A DNA stretch of 43,888 nt from Hellea sp964472905 (GTDB lineage: Bacteria > Pseudomonadota > Alphaproteobacteria > Caulobacterales > Maricaulaceae). Shown here in pieces: positions 16,210 to 25,055 of the stretch. How positions within the stretch are numbered: position 1 is the stretch's first letter; each line of letters begins with the position of its first letter. A program made the position numbers and the translations under genes. The notes below the pieces were generated by a model. The model made no database searches, had not been told where the DNA came from, and saw only the letters and a list, made by a program, of their open reading frames with translations. Location: assembly GCA_964472905.1 (NCBI GenBank), contig CAYYMI010000019.1:1-43888 (forward strand), in the 5' to 3' direction.

Positions 16210-17433
16210 ATGGTAGAATTTACGGCAAGAGATCGATTAAAATTGCTTGGCGGGGCAAGTGCATGGCTACTTTCAGCTTGCGGCGGCGGGAGTGACACTC
16301 AGACACCTTCCTCCATAGATGTCCCTCCTCAATCGACTATGCCAATGCCCGATCCAACGCCTATGCCGTCCCAACCACCCGTTGGAGACAACACCTTAGT
16401 TGATGGCTTTCTAAGGGATACATTTGCTAATAATTTCAAAATTGGAACGGCGATGACAGATAACCGTGTTAGGGATAATGATCTATCTGCAATGCTTGCA
16501 CAAACCCAATTTAACAGCATTACCCCTGAATATGAGTTAAAAGCTGATCAAATCGCGCCAACCGAAGGCGTCTTCAATTTTGTTGAAGCTGACCGTATTG
16601 TCGATTGGGGTATAGCCAATGGCATGGAAGTTCGTGGCCATGCCTTAGTTTGGCATGAAGCCATGCCTGATTATTTTTATCAAGGAACTCGTGAAGAAAT
16701 CCGGGCGCGCCTTGAAAATTATATCACGACCGTTGTTGAGCATTTTAGAGGCAGAATCCAAATATGGGACGTTGTCAACGAAGCTACATCTGTCGATATA
16801 TTTAATGGCGATAACGGCATTGGTCCAGACCGCCGTACGCCTTGGTTTGAAGCCGTAGGTAATGCTGATTACATCGACTGGGCTTTCCACGCAGCGCGGG
16901 CAGCAGACCCGTCAGCTCAGTTATTCTACAGCGACTATGAGACTGAAAATCCGATTAAACGTGATTGGCTTATTGAGATTGTTCAGCGCCTCCGAAACCG
17001 CGGCGTGCCTATTGACGGCGTAGGTCATCAATATCACCTTCAACTTAATACAAGTGTTAATGAAGCCTTGTCCGCGATAGATGCTGTCGATAATCAATTT
17101 GGAGGTCTAATCAATCACGTGACAGAACTTGATGTCAGTTTCTATCAAGACCCTGGTTCGTGTTGGGAAAGCGGAATTAATTGCGACGCTGATATTGGAG
17201 AAACTGCTCCCGCAGATATGTTAGCGCAACAGGCCCAGCTTATGCGGTCATTATTTGATGGTCTTAAACTTCGTTCAAGCGTCGAATCTGTGAGTGTATG
17301 GGGTGTTCGGGATGGCGATAGCTGGCTTAATGACGTACCTGCGGTTCGGTTTAATCACCCCCTTTTATTCGATAGAGATGGTGAACCTAAATCTGCCTTT
17401 GAAGCTATTACAAACGCAAATTTCGTTATCTAA
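16210..17433 (+). CDS. GH10 endo-1,4-beta-xylanase lipoprotein
   Basis: A protein of 407 residues. A lipoprotein signal ends in LLSAC (Cys24); residues 33-58 form a Pro/Met/Thr linker; a single GH10 barrel fills the rest. Acid/base Glu191 is in WDVVNEAT and nucleophile Glu306 is in HVTELD; the substrate-binding motif GHALVWH is at 143-149. It hydrolyses internal beta-1,4 bonds of xylan, probably anchored at the cell surface or in the periplasm. No other xylan-use genes or TonB receptor lie beside it. Its stop is one base from the stop of the convergent PfpI gene. Confidence 0.92.
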   Translation: MVEFTARDRLKLLGGASAWLLSACGGGSDTQTPSSIDVPPQSTMPMPDPTPMPSQPPVGDNTLVDGFLRDTFANNFKIGTAMTDNRVRDNDLSAMLAQTQFNSITPEYELKADQIAPTEGVFNFVEADRIVDWGIANGMEVRGHALVWHEAMPDYFYQGTREEIRARLENYITTVVEHFRGRIQIWDVVNEATSVDIFNGDNGIGPDRRTPWFEAVGNADYIDWAFHAARAADPSAQLFYSDYETENPIKRDWLIEIVQRLRNRGVPIDGVGHQYHLQLNTSVNEALSAIDAVDNQFGGLINHVTELDVSFYQDPGSCWESGINCDADIGETAPADMLAQQAQLMRSLFDGLKLRSSVESVSVWGVRDGDSWLNDVPAVRFNHPLLFDRDGEPKSAFEAITNANFVI

Positions 17434-17434
17434 T

Positions 17435-18046
17435 CTATACGTCGCCAGCATATGGCGGGGCGGGGTCATATTGCATGCCGCGTTGAACGGCTCTTGCAAA
17501 GGCTGGATTAAACATTTGCCCGGTAATCCAAAGCGCCATATCTATGCCAGCTGATACGCCTGCAGATGTTACGACATTGCCGTCACGGACATACCTAACT
17601 TCTGGGACTAATTCACCCTGAAGACCTTGATTTTTAAACTCTTCAAAAGCGCCCCAATGGGTAGTAAGTTTTTTACCTTTAGTCAGACCTGCCTTGGCGA
17701 GAATAAAAGAGCCCGTACAGACTGAGGTTACCCATTCGCAGCTTTTAGATATCATTTTGACCCATTTGATTAAAGCCTCATTTTCGATCTCAACGCGGCT
17801 CCCTTGCCCCCCTGGGATTACTAAGACATCAAGAGTTTCAATATCGACCATTGCCGCATGAGCGCCAACCCGCATGCCTTTTTTACCTGTAATATCTTGG
17901 CCGTCTTGGGAAATCAGAATAACCTTAACCGCGCCTTCCTTTCCCTGCCAAGCGAGAACTGTATCAATCATCGAAAACACTTCAAAAGGACCAACAAAAT
18001 CCAGTTCCTCAACGTCATTAAAGATAAATATGCCAATTGTTTTCAT
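17435..18046 (-). CDS. DJ-1/PfpI family protein
   Basis: A protein of 203 residues with the ThiJ/PfpI glutamine-amidotransferase-like fold. The nucleophile Cys sits in VTSVCTGSFILAKAG, with the family Glu near the N-terminus (FNDVEELDF) and THWG downstream. This arrangement resembles isocyanide hydratase and AraC-associated amidase-like members. It is the last gene of a minus-strand operon and overlaps the DUF924 gene by 4 nt (ATGA). Exact chemistry cannot be assigned; isocyanide hydration or glyoxalase III-like activity are the usual options. Confidence 0.82.
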   Translation of the reverse strand: MKTIGIFIFNDVEELDFVGPFEVFSMIDTVLAWQGKEGAVKVILISQDGQDITGKKGMRVGAHAAMVDIETLDVLVIPGGQGSRVEIENEALIKWVKMISKSCEWVTSVCTGSFILAKAGLTKGKKLTTHWGAFEEFKNQGLQGELVPEVRYVRDGNVVTSAGVSAGIDMALWITGQMFNPAFARAVQRGMQYDPAPPYAGDV

Positions 18047-18564
18047 GGCCTATAACCTCCGCCGCTCAGGAATTGAAGTTCTTCGGGTGTACTCTTTCGG
18101 CCTAAGGCTTTGTTTCTGTGTGGGAACCGTCCAAAACGTTTTATGACTTTACGGTGCTCTTTGGCATGGCGCAGCGTATTTGGATCGTTGAGCCGGCTAT
18201 CAACAAGACGAATACATTCATCCTGTACTGTTAAATCTTCGGCGTGCATGAAGGGCATATAAATGAAGGCTCGCTTGTCTTGATCAATTTTTAGATCCCA
18301 GCCTTTGTCGACCATGCGTTTAGCCGATAGAAGAGCTATATCATCCCAAGCAAAAGCAGCCTTTGTCTCTCTGTACATGTTCCTTGAAAACTGATCGAGA
18401 ATAATAATCAGGGCAAGATTACTGTCTGGAGACACTTCCCAAGCCGAACCATCTGTCGCGAGATCAATTGCTATAGTTTCGAACCTGCGCCGAATGTCGG
18501 CATCAAAGGCATCAGATTTTTTATACCAGTGTTTTGGGCCTGTCTCCTCGAACCAAAACTTCAA
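18043..18564 (-). CDS. DUF924 family protein
   Basis: A protein of 173 residues with the full DUF924 pattern: FWFEETGPKHWYKKSDAFD at the N-terminus, LALIIILDQFSRNMYRE in the middle, and KAFIYMPFMHAED-like and FGRFPHRNKALGR blocks toward the end. The family is all-helical and TPR-like and its biochemical role is unknown. It lies 17 nt downstream of the acyl-CoA synthetase gene and overlaps the PfpI gene, so the three are probably co-transcribed. Confidence 0.88.
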   Translation of the reverse strand: MKFWFEETGPKHWYKKSDAFDADIRRRFETIAIDLATDGSAWEVSPDSNLALIIILDQFSRNMYRETKAAFAWDDIALLSAKRMVDKGWDLKIDQDKRAFIYMPFMHAEDLTVQDECIRLVDSRLNDPNTLRHAKEHRKVIKRFGRFPHRNKALGRKSTPEELQFLSGGGYRP

Positions 18565-18581
18565 GATATCCTCTGACGTGA

Positions 18582-20369
18582 CTATAATCTGACCTCGCCA
18601 TTACATATTTTCTCATAAGTCTTGGCATCAATTAACTCATAGGCGTCGGTTGCAGGATTTGCATAATAAAGCGGTTCTGAAATATTGGCGGGATCAAAGC
18701 CTGCTTTCACAAGATTTGTCTTTTTGAATTTAAAGGTACTGGTTGTTTCAGCCTCTTGCGATAACCGCAGAAAAACTGGCTGGGCATAATGAGGTAAGCT
18801 CGATTCAATATGTGCTTTTAAGGCTGCCATGTCGGGCTGACCTTCCGCAATAACGGCCGCCATGCCTGCTCGCCCGTCATATCCCGGCACTTGTACGCCA
18901 TAGACATTAGCCTGTGTCACGCCTTCAAAGCGTGAGAGCGCCGCAGCGACTTCGCCTGTGGCGACATTTTCGGCCTTCCAGCGATAGGTATCGCCCACAC
19001 GGTCCATGAAATAGAAATAGCCCAGCTTGTCGCGTTTTAAGAGATCACCTGTTCGAAACCATGCATCTCCCTTTTCGAACACATTACGAAGTATTTTCTT
19101 TTGGGTGGCTTCTTTGGTTTCATAACCTTCAAAGCGAAACCGTGCATCATCATTTCGAATTTCTGCAATGAGTTCCCCGGTTTCATTCGGGTCTGCCATA
19201 ATGCAAAACCCGTCCGATCCGCGCGGGTTTAGATTGCTATCCACATCATAGCGTACAATTTCCAGATTGAACTTGAATTTAAGATAATTCGGAACGCGGC
19301 CAACAGCGCCGACAGGGCCGTCCAGATTTATAAGACTGGCATTGCCTTCGGTCGCGCCGTAAAATTCTATGACGTGAGGAATGTTAAATCTGTTGATAAA
19401 CCCTTCCCAGACTTCGGGCCGAAGGCCGTTTCCAATCATCCAGCGGATATTGTGTTTTCGCTCCAATTCATGAGGCGGGGTTGATAATAAGAAGCGGCAA
19501 AGCTCGCCCACATAGGTAAACATCGTGGCCTTATATTTGACGGCTTCATCCCAGAATTTTGTCGCTGAAAATTTAGGAAGAACAATAACAGCCCCCCCGT
19601 TTGAAATTGTTGCGCCCATTCCAACGAGGCCGCCTGTCGCGTGATACATGGGCAGTACCATCATCATGCGGTCTTTAGACGTGGCCCGAGCGCCCACGCC
19701 CATACCGCGCATATAATTTTGAGCCCGAACATGGGTCACCTTAGCGGCTTTGGGGAGGCCCGTTGTTCCAGAGGTAAACATTTTCATACATTGATCGCCG
19801 GCTTTGATACCCTCACGCAATGTCTTTGGCGGGCGGTTCGGAACATGATCTGCTATGGCCGCATCAAAATTTTCATAACCTGCCATATCTCCGAAGGCTC
19901 CAAAGACTTTGAGGTTGAGTTTTATATCCTGTTTGGCCGTTTCAAAACTTTCAGCCATTTCATGATCAACGATTAATACCTTGGCATCGGAAATATTGAG
20001 ACAATGCGCAAGGGCGGGCCCAGTGAGCTGATAATTTAAAAGCGCAGGTATAACGCCGACTTTGGTTAGGCCTAACCACAGAGGCACATATTGTGCGCGG
20101 TTTCGAACGAAGACGGCTACGGTGTCACCGGCCTTACAGCCTTCTGCCTGTACCCAAGCCGCAACTTTATTGGCGTAGATTTCCATGTCATCATAGGTCA
20201 GTTCAAGGTCGCCCTCGATAAAGGCGAGATTAGGCCCAAAAGCATCAATGCGTTTTTCTAGCTCATCCGCGATAAGCCGGTCACTTTCGGCATCAACATC
20301 CTTGACGGCGCGTAACATTCTGAGAAGGCCCGTAACGAATTTATATTCGCGTTTAATAGCGGTCAGCAT
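18582..20369 (-). CDS. Long-chain (FATP-like) acyl-CoA synthetase
   Basis: A protein of 595 residues. The AMP-binding P-loop is KMFTSGTTGLPKAAKVTH, the adenylate motif includes EFYGATEGN, and WFRTGDLLKRDKLGYFYFMDR carries the hinge region. The N-terminal layout and the YRWKAENVAT block match FATP/FadD6-type very-long-chain synthetases. It converts fatty acids to acyl-CoA with ATP and CoA at or near the inner membrane. It heads an operon with DUF924 and PfpI genes. The chain-length preference is inferred from the subfamily. Confidence 0.88.
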   Translation of the reverse strand: MLTAIKREYKFVTGLLRMLRAVKDVDAESDRLIADELEKRIDAFGPNLAFIEGDLELTYDDMEIYANKVAAWVQAEGCKAGDTVAVFVRNRAQYVPLWLGLTKVGVIPALLNYQLTGPALAHCLNISDAKVLIVDHEMAESFETAKQDIKLNLKVFGAFGDMAGYENFDAAIADHVPNRPPKTLREGIKAGDQCMKMFTSGTTGLPKAAKVTHVRAQNYMRGMGVGARATSKDRMMMVLPMYHATGGLVGMGATISNGGAVIVLPKFSATKFWDEAVKYKATMFTYVGELCRFLLSTPPHELERKHNIRWMIGNGLRPEVWEGFINRFNIPHVIEFYGATEGNASLINLDGPVGAVGRVPNYLKFKFNLEIVRYDVDSNLNPRGSDGFCIMADPNETGELIAEIRNDDARFRFEGYETKEATQKKILRNVFEKGDAWFRTGDLLKRDKLGYFYFMDRVGDTYRWKAENVATGEVAAALSRFEGVTQANVYGVQVPGYDGRAGMAAVIAEGQPDMAALKAHIESSLPHYAQPVFLRLSQEAETTSTFKFKKTNLVKAGFDPANISEPLYYANPATDAYELIDAKTYEKICNGEVRL

Positions 20370-20435
20370 CGTAAAATCATTTCCTTATTTGGCAGGACAA
20401 TACTCCTGCGCCGTTCAGGGTCAATAAGCAGGCAA

Positions 20436-20465
20436 AGAAAAACCCCGCTTGTGGGAAGCGGGGTT
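20436..20465 (-). terminator. Strong minus-strand rho-independent terminator
   Basis: A perfect 10-bp stem (20441-20450 with 20456-20465) has a 5-nt loop and, reading on the minus strand, runs into TTTTTCTTTG. It lies about 230 nt downstream of the arginine-rich protein stop at 20692 and upstream of the acyl-CoA synthetase start at 20369. Confidence 0.88.
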
Positions 20466-20691
20466 AAAGTTTTGACTAACAATAGCGGGAAAGGAAGAAA
20501 CCGCTACGTGGGAATATGTGTATTTTCGAAAGATCCGAAGCTACACAAGAGGCTGGGAGTAAGTTGCCTCTGCATTCGAAATAAGTGTTGCAACCCGCAT
20601 GCCAGTATTTTCATGCCCTTTTAGGGCGAATCAGGCTGTAAATATCGTTTTTTGAGCGAATTTGGGACTAACTGTCTCGCTATGAAACAGA
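20466..20691 (-). other. Non-coding stretch between the arginine-rich gene and its terminator
   Basis: The gene-free stretch 20370-20691 holds the terminator (20436-20465), about 66 nt carrying the promoter of the acyl-CoA synthetase gene, and this 226-nt segment. No convincing reading frame, tRNA or repeat was recognised in it. It would form a long 3' untranslated tail of the arginine-rich gene, or could contain a small RNA ending at the terminator. Confidence 0.4.
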
Positions 20692-22377
20692 TTACTGTGT
20701 TGGATAGCCAGAATAGACAGGTGTGGACAGACAGGTGCCATCACTTTGCGGCGTTGTTCCAGCTGGACATGGAGCCTGCTCCCGACTGGGGTTAGGTTGA
20801 TAGGGCTCTGGCACAATAGGTGCTGGGTAACCTCGTGGCCTAGATGTTTCATGTGGACGCACGGTATTTACCTTTGAAGTCGCTTGTCTGAAACCTTCAA
20901 TATAATTTGGCGGGATATAAACTGGGCGTTCATGACCCGTCCGGTCCAAAACAACAACAGTTAAGCCATCAAAGCGGGCCGCTTCAAGTCGCTCATGGGG
21001 AATATGCAGGCTTAATATTTCCTCACGCGCGCACTGAGTCGATACCTTGCGTACATTCCTGCGGCCAAACAAAGAGGCCAGCGGCCCTAGGGCTATAATG
21101 CGTGCTCCGCGAAGATTAGATCTACTTCGAGAATTTCTACTATTATTGCGGGTTTCACTTTTACGATGGCTTTGCGAATTACGCGTAGATCTTGCTTGTT
21201 TGCCAGATTTGTTTTGTGGGCTGTTTTGTGAACGATTTTGCGTTTTTTTGGACGATGATTTTCTTTGCGATACTTGGTTGCTCGAAGATTGCTTGGGCGT
21301 TGTGCGAGCTGTTGACGCATTGGTCGCTCTAATTTCGCGCCCTACACGGCGGTCTGAACGCAAACTATTTCGCCGAGATACGACGCCTTGGCTTCCAGTG
21401 TTAGGTCTAACATTTCGGCGTCTACTCGACGTGTTATTATTAGCTCCAACGGGACTGTCTGCATTGCGAGCCATGACGGCGCGGCGTTGCTCGTCTGTTA
21501 AGCGGCGACGTGGTTGGCCTTCTTCTCTGCGATTATTATTTCTAATGCGGTCATTATTGCGGCGTCTTGGTCTTGCATCGTTGCGGTTATCTCTGACGCG
21601 TTCATCTGCGTCCCTTCGGCGGTCATCTGAATTTCTGCGTCGTTCATTGGCATCTCGCCGTTCATTAGCATCTCTAAGGCGTTCTTCTAAATCTCTGCGC
21701 CGTTCATTTATACGCCGGTTTCTATTTATATCGCGCCTCAGGGTGTTAGCTCGCGTCGTAATTCCTCGATTGCCTATGAAACTTCGTCCAAGCAAACTTC
21801 CGCCTGTGTATCCAAAGGAGCTAAAGCCACCATAAGCCCGCGAGCCAAAGCCACTAAACCCACTGTAGTGCCGATAAGGACGGTAGAGGTTAGAGTGAAA
21901 TGACGGCGCATAATAATCTTCATGGTAATAAACGACATCCTGAATATCTTCAGAGCATTCCAAAATACGAGAATCACGCACGGTCACAGCGGCATAATCA
22001 CCAGATAAAAAGGCTGCATCGTCATATCCTCGATTGTCATAAGGGTCAGCCGAATTTGTATTATAGTAAAAGGTCAGGTCTAACACCGCTCCGCCGCGAA
22101 TATCATGGCCATCTATTGTGACTGTATTATTAGCCGTCCTGAGTTGGGCCGTACCTGCTAATGTAGAATCATCTTCAAAGGGATCAAAGCTGGGAAGTAT
22201 ATAATCCTGCTGCCCAGTTTGCGGGTGTGTTATGACTCTAACATCCCCAGCGATTTGACGAGGCGATAGCTCAGGCAGTGTCGGTGATGAATTTGCGAAG
22301 GCCGGAGCACTAATTGCGGTTGTTATAAGAAGCGCGGCGCTTAAAATCCCGATACGAATCTTTGAAAACATAATCAT
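20692..22377 (-). CDS. Secreted arginine-rich low-complexity protein, unknown function
   Basis: I do not recognise a family. The 561-residue protein starts with a Sec signal peptide (IRIGILSAALLITTAIS, cleavage near APAFA). Residues about 30-140 look folded. A Tyr/Phe/Gly-rich patch follows (YRPYRHYSGFSGFGSRAYGG), then roughly residues 210-440 are a highly basic, probably disordered segment rich in Arg, Asn, Asp and Ser with repeating ERR/DRR/DAN units. The last 120 residues look folded again (EILSLHIPHERLEA, VYIPPNYIEGF) and end in a Pro/Cys-rich tail. Start choices at 22383 (GTG), 22377 and 22371 differ little. It may bind a polyanion such as DNA or cell-wall polymer; that is speculation. 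Confidence 0.7.
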   Translation of the reverse strand: MIMFSKIRIGILSAALLITTAISAPAFANSSPTLPELSPRQIAGDVRVITHPQTGQQDYILPSFDPFEDDSTLAGTAQLRTANNTVTIDGHDIRGGAVLDLTFYYNTNSADPYDNRGYDDAAFLSGDYAAVTVRDSRILECSEDIQDVVYYHEDYYAPSFHSNLYRPYRHYSGFSGFGSRAYGGFSSFGYTGGSLLGRSFIGNRGITTRANTLRRDINRNRRINERRRDLEERLRDANERRDANERRRNSDDRRRDADERVRDNRNDARPRRRNNDRIRNNNRREEGQPRRRLTDEQRRAVMARNADSPVGANNNTSSRRRNVRPNTGSQGVVSRRNSLRSDRRVGREIRATNASTARTTPKQSSSNQVSQRKSSSKKTQNRSQNSPQNKSGKQARSTRNSQSHRKSETRNNSRNSRSRSNLRGARIIALGPLASLFGRRNVRKVSTQCAREEILSLHIPHERLEAARFDGLTVVVLDRTGHERPVYIPPNYIEGFRQATSKVNTVRPHETSRPRGYPAPIVPEPYQPNPSREQAPCPAGTTPQSDGTCLSTPVYSGYPTQ

Positions 22378-22559
22378 AGTCACTCATAACCTAGCAAATT
22401 TGAGGCCATGCTGAAAGCTCCGTTAACATTCAGTTCATATTTGTAATAAAGCCTCCATCTAAGGCTACGCCAACCCTTAAGCAAATTGGTTGTATTGTTG
22501 AATATGTGTTAACCCTTTAATCCTTGGCAATGCCTAAATGTTCGCGTACTGTTCTCTTT

Positions 22560-23075
22560 ATGGAATCGACACGTATTATTGGGCTCGACCCGTCATTAGT
22601 GGCTTGTGGCTGGGGCATTGTCGAGGCACAGGGGACAAAATTGCGTCATGTAGCCCACGGCGTCATTCGGCCCAATCCCAAAGCTGATCTTCATTTGCGC
22701 CTGAGAGAGTTGTTTGAAACCATAACCGATGTCATTCGTTTGCATGATCCATCAGAGGCAGGCGTCGAAGAAGCCTTTATGAATAATCAGGCAACCAATG
22801 CAGGCAGCGCGATTAAGCTTGGCCATGCGCGGGCCGCCTGCCTGCTGGCGGCAAGTATAGCGGGGCTTGGTATTGGTGAATATGCGGCGCGCGCGGTGAA
22901 AAAATCAGTTGTGGGTACAGGCAAGGCCGATAAAGCCCAAGTCGCCCATATGATGAATGTCCTCATGCCGGGCTGCGGCGTCAAAGCGGGTGATGCAGCT
23001 GACGCGCTGGCGATTGCCGTTTGTCATGCTCACCGCGTCAAAGCAGCTGGCGGACTGTATCGGAGGGTGTCATGA
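22560..23075 (+). CDS. ruvC: Holliday junction endonuclease RuvC
   Basis: A protein of 171 residues. The RNase H-fold active site is visible: Asp in IIGLDPSLVACGWG, Glu in VEEAFMNNQATNAG, and the C-terminal Asp in GDAADALAIAVCHAH. RuvC cuts four-way junctions in concert with RuvAB during recombinational repair. The ATG at 22560 matches the usual N-terminus; earlier starts at 22524 and 22530 would add about a dozen unconserved residues. The stop overlaps the ruvA start as ATGA. Confidence 0.93.
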   Translation: MESTRIIGLDPSLVACGWGIVEAQGTKLRHVAHGVIRPNPKADLHLRLRELFETITDVIRLHDPSEAGVEEAFMNNQATNAGSAIKLGHARAACLLAASIAGLGIGEYAARAVKKSVVGTGKADKAQVAHMMNVLMPGCGVKAGDAADALAIAVCHAHRVKAAGGLYRRVS

Positions 23076-23710
23076 TAGGCATGCTCACAGGGACGTGCTT
23101 GATGGCGGGGACAGGCGAGGCCATCATTGATGTCGGCGGCGTTGGGTATTTATTGCAATGCGGCTTGCGCACTCTTGGTAATCTTGGCGTTGGCGAGACC
23201 GTATGTCTGCATGTCGAAACTCACGTGCGCGAACAAGCCATTACGCTATATGGTTTCCATTCCGAGGAAGAACGCGCTTGGTTTGTGCGCCTACAAACAG
23301 TTCAAGGCGTTGGCCCCAAAGCGGCGCTCGCGATTTTAGACATTCTCACGCCGGGGCAGATTTTATCGGCAGCCAGCCTTGAAGATAAATCAGCCTTTGC
23401 GCGGGCCAAAGGTATTGGCCCAAAGTCAGCCAGCCGCATTGCGACAGAATTATCAGGCAAACCAGCGCCTGCGGGCCGTGGTTTTCAGCCTGTCTTTACC
23501 AAGCCGAGCGGCGGGATTCCCTCTGAGGCTGACCGTAATGAAGGCTTATCGGATATGCGCCTACGCAATGATGCTGTCTCGGCGCTGCAAAATCTCGGTA
23601 TCGGTCAATCCGACGCCTTGCGGGCCGTCGCCTCCGCCTATAACACATTTCCTGATGATCCGCCGCTGGATGATCTGATTAAGGTGGCGCTTAAGGAATT
23701 GAGTAAATAG
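23072..23710 (+). CDS. ruvA: Holliday junction branch migration protein RuvA
   Basis: A protein of 212 residues from the ATG at 23072 with CGGAGGG upstream inside ruvC. It has an N-terminal OB domain (MIGMLTGTCLMAGTGEAIID), two helix-hairpin-helix motifs (VQGVGPKAALAILD and AKGIGPKSASRIATEL) and a C-terminal UBA-like domain III after a flexible linker. It binds the junction and loads RuvB. Its TAG stop shares a base with the GTG of a small unknown gene that separates it from ruvB. Confidence 0.93.
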   Translation: MIGMLTGTCLMAGTGEAIIDVGGVGYLLQCGLRTLGNLGVGETVCLHVETHVREQAITLYGFHSEEERAWFVRLQTVQGVGPKAALAILDILTPGQILSAASLEDKSAFARAKGIGPKSASRIATELSGKPAPAGRGFQPVFTKPSGGIPSEADRNEGLSDMRLRNDAVSALQNLGIGQSDALRAVASAYNTFPDDPPLDDLIKVALKELSK

Positions 23711-24012
23711 TGGGTGAAATAGTCTTCATTATTGGAGCAGAACTTTCGGGGAAAAGTAAAGCTTGGGAGAACGAAGGCTACGCCGGAGGCTTTGTAAATT
23801 GCGCCACATCCGCCGAAGATATTCCGAAAGCACTAAAAAAATGCAGTAAAGCACTCAACCAAGATGGATACAGTGTAGTTATTTTTGACTCTGCGTTTAT
23901 TTTTAAAGAGCAAGAGTTTGAAGGTTCAGACGAAACACTTGATGCTGTTCACCGTCTGAAATCAGAAAATGATGAAGTGCAGTACGGTAATTTTCATGTA
24001 TATGGGCATTAA
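23710..24012 (+). CDS. Small P-loop-like protein inserted between ruvA and ruvB
   Basis: A protein of 100 residues with a GTG start that overlaps the ruvA stop (TAGTG) and a TAA stop that overlaps the ruvB start (TAATG). Residues 9-16 read GAELSGKS, a Walker A pattern (GxxxxGKS) after a hydrophobic strand, and SVVIFD at 55-60 could be a Walker B strand. At 100 residues it is shorter than a full P-loop NTPase, so it may be a minimal nucleotide binder or a remnant. I recognise no named family. It appears more AT-rich than its neighbours. Its place in the operon suggests co-translation with RuvAB, but function is unknown. Confidence 0.75.
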   Translation: MGEIVFIIGAELSGKSKAWENEGYAGGFVNCATSAEDIPKALKKCSKALNQDGYSVVIFDSAFIFKEQEFEGSDETLDAVHRLKSENDEVQYGNFHVYGH

Positions 24013-25055
24013 TGGATGAACAAGACCGCATAATCGGCGCAGATAGCCAAGTGGGTGATGGGCGTGATCGTGCGCTTCGGCCTCTCACCTTTGATGATTT
24101 TGTGGGTCAAAAAGCGGCGATTAAAAACCTAAAAGTTTATGTCGAGGCCGCGCGGCGGCGCGAAGAACCACTCGATCATCTGCTCCTCTCTGGCCCGCCG
24201 GGTCTAGGCAAGACAACGCTTTCACAAATTGTGGCGCGTGAATTGGGGGTCAATTTCCGCTCCACTTCCGGCCCAGTCATTTCCAAAGCAGGAGATTTGG
24301 CGGCGCTGCTCACCAATCTTGAACCGCGTGATGTACTATTTATTGATGAAATTCATCGCCTTAATCCAGTCGTCGAAGAGGTACTTTATCCGGCCATGGA
24401 AGATTTCGAACTCGACTTGATTATTGGGGAGGGGCCCGCCGCACGCTCGATTAAAATTGACCTTGCGCCCTTTACGCTCATTGGAGCGACAACGCGGGCA
24501 GGACTTCTGGCGACGCCTTTGCGGGACAGATTCGGTATTCCAGTACGGCTCGAATTTTATGACACCGAAGAGCTAACCAAAATTGTGCTGCGCGGCGCAG
24601 GCAAGCTGGATATGGATATGACGGCGGATGGCGGACGTGAAATAGCGCGGCGCGCGCGTGGAACGCCGCGTGTTGCGGGGCGTCTCTTACGCCGCGTACG
24701 AGATTTGGCTGAAGATAATGGGCATAGTACGGTGGACAAAGCGGCCGCTGATGCTGCGCTGATACGCTTAGGCGTGGATGATATAGGTCTGGATAAGCAA
24801 GATATGCGTTATCTTCATGCACTCTGCGAAATGTTTGGCGGCGGCCCTGTTGGGGCGGATACGCTCGCAGCGGCCCTGTCAGAAGCGCGCGATGCACTCG
24901 AAGATGTGATAGAGCCTTACCTCATTCAGCAAGGCTTTTTACAGCGCACACCTCGAGGCCGCGTGGCCACAGCCAGAGCCTTCGCGCATTTGGGACTGGC
25001 GGCGCCCGTTCAACCTATCGCGCCAACCTTATTTGGGGATGGGACTGATGGATAA
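24012..25055 (+). CDS. ruvB: Holliday junction branch migration ATPase RuvB
   Basis: A protein of 347 residues, the usual length. The AAA+ core has Walker A GPPGLGKTT, Walker B LFIDEIHRLNP, sensor GATTRAG, and an arginine-finger region near TPLRDRFG. The C-terminal winged helix includes EPYLIQQGFLQRTPRGR. As hexamers on each side of RuvA it pumps DNA through the junction. Translation appears coupled to the small upstream P-loop-like gene (1-nt overlap) and to ybgC downstream. Confidence 0.95.
   Translation: MDEQDRIIGADSQVGDGRDRALRPLTFDDFVGQKAAIKNLKVYVEAARRREEPLDHLLLSGPPGLGKTTLSQIVARELGVNFRSTSGPVISKAGDLAALLTNLEPRDVLFIDEIHRLNPVVEEVLYPAMEDFELDLIIGEGPAARSIKIDLAPFTLIGATTRAGLLATPLRDRFGIPVRLEFYDTEELTKIVLRGAGKLDMDMTADGGREIARRARGTPRVAGRLLRRVRDLAEDNGHSTVDKAAADAALIRLGVDDIGLDKQDMRYLHALCEMFGGGPVGADTLAAALSEARDALEDVIEPYLIQQGFLQRTPRGRVATARAFAHLGLAAPVQPIAPTLFGDGTDG

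Noticed and set aside
21047..21835. Long plus-strand open frame opposite the arginine-rich gene
   Set aside because: It is a Leu/Arg/Ser-rich mirror of the repetitive basic segment; the minus-strand frame has a signal peptide and folded ends, this one has neither.
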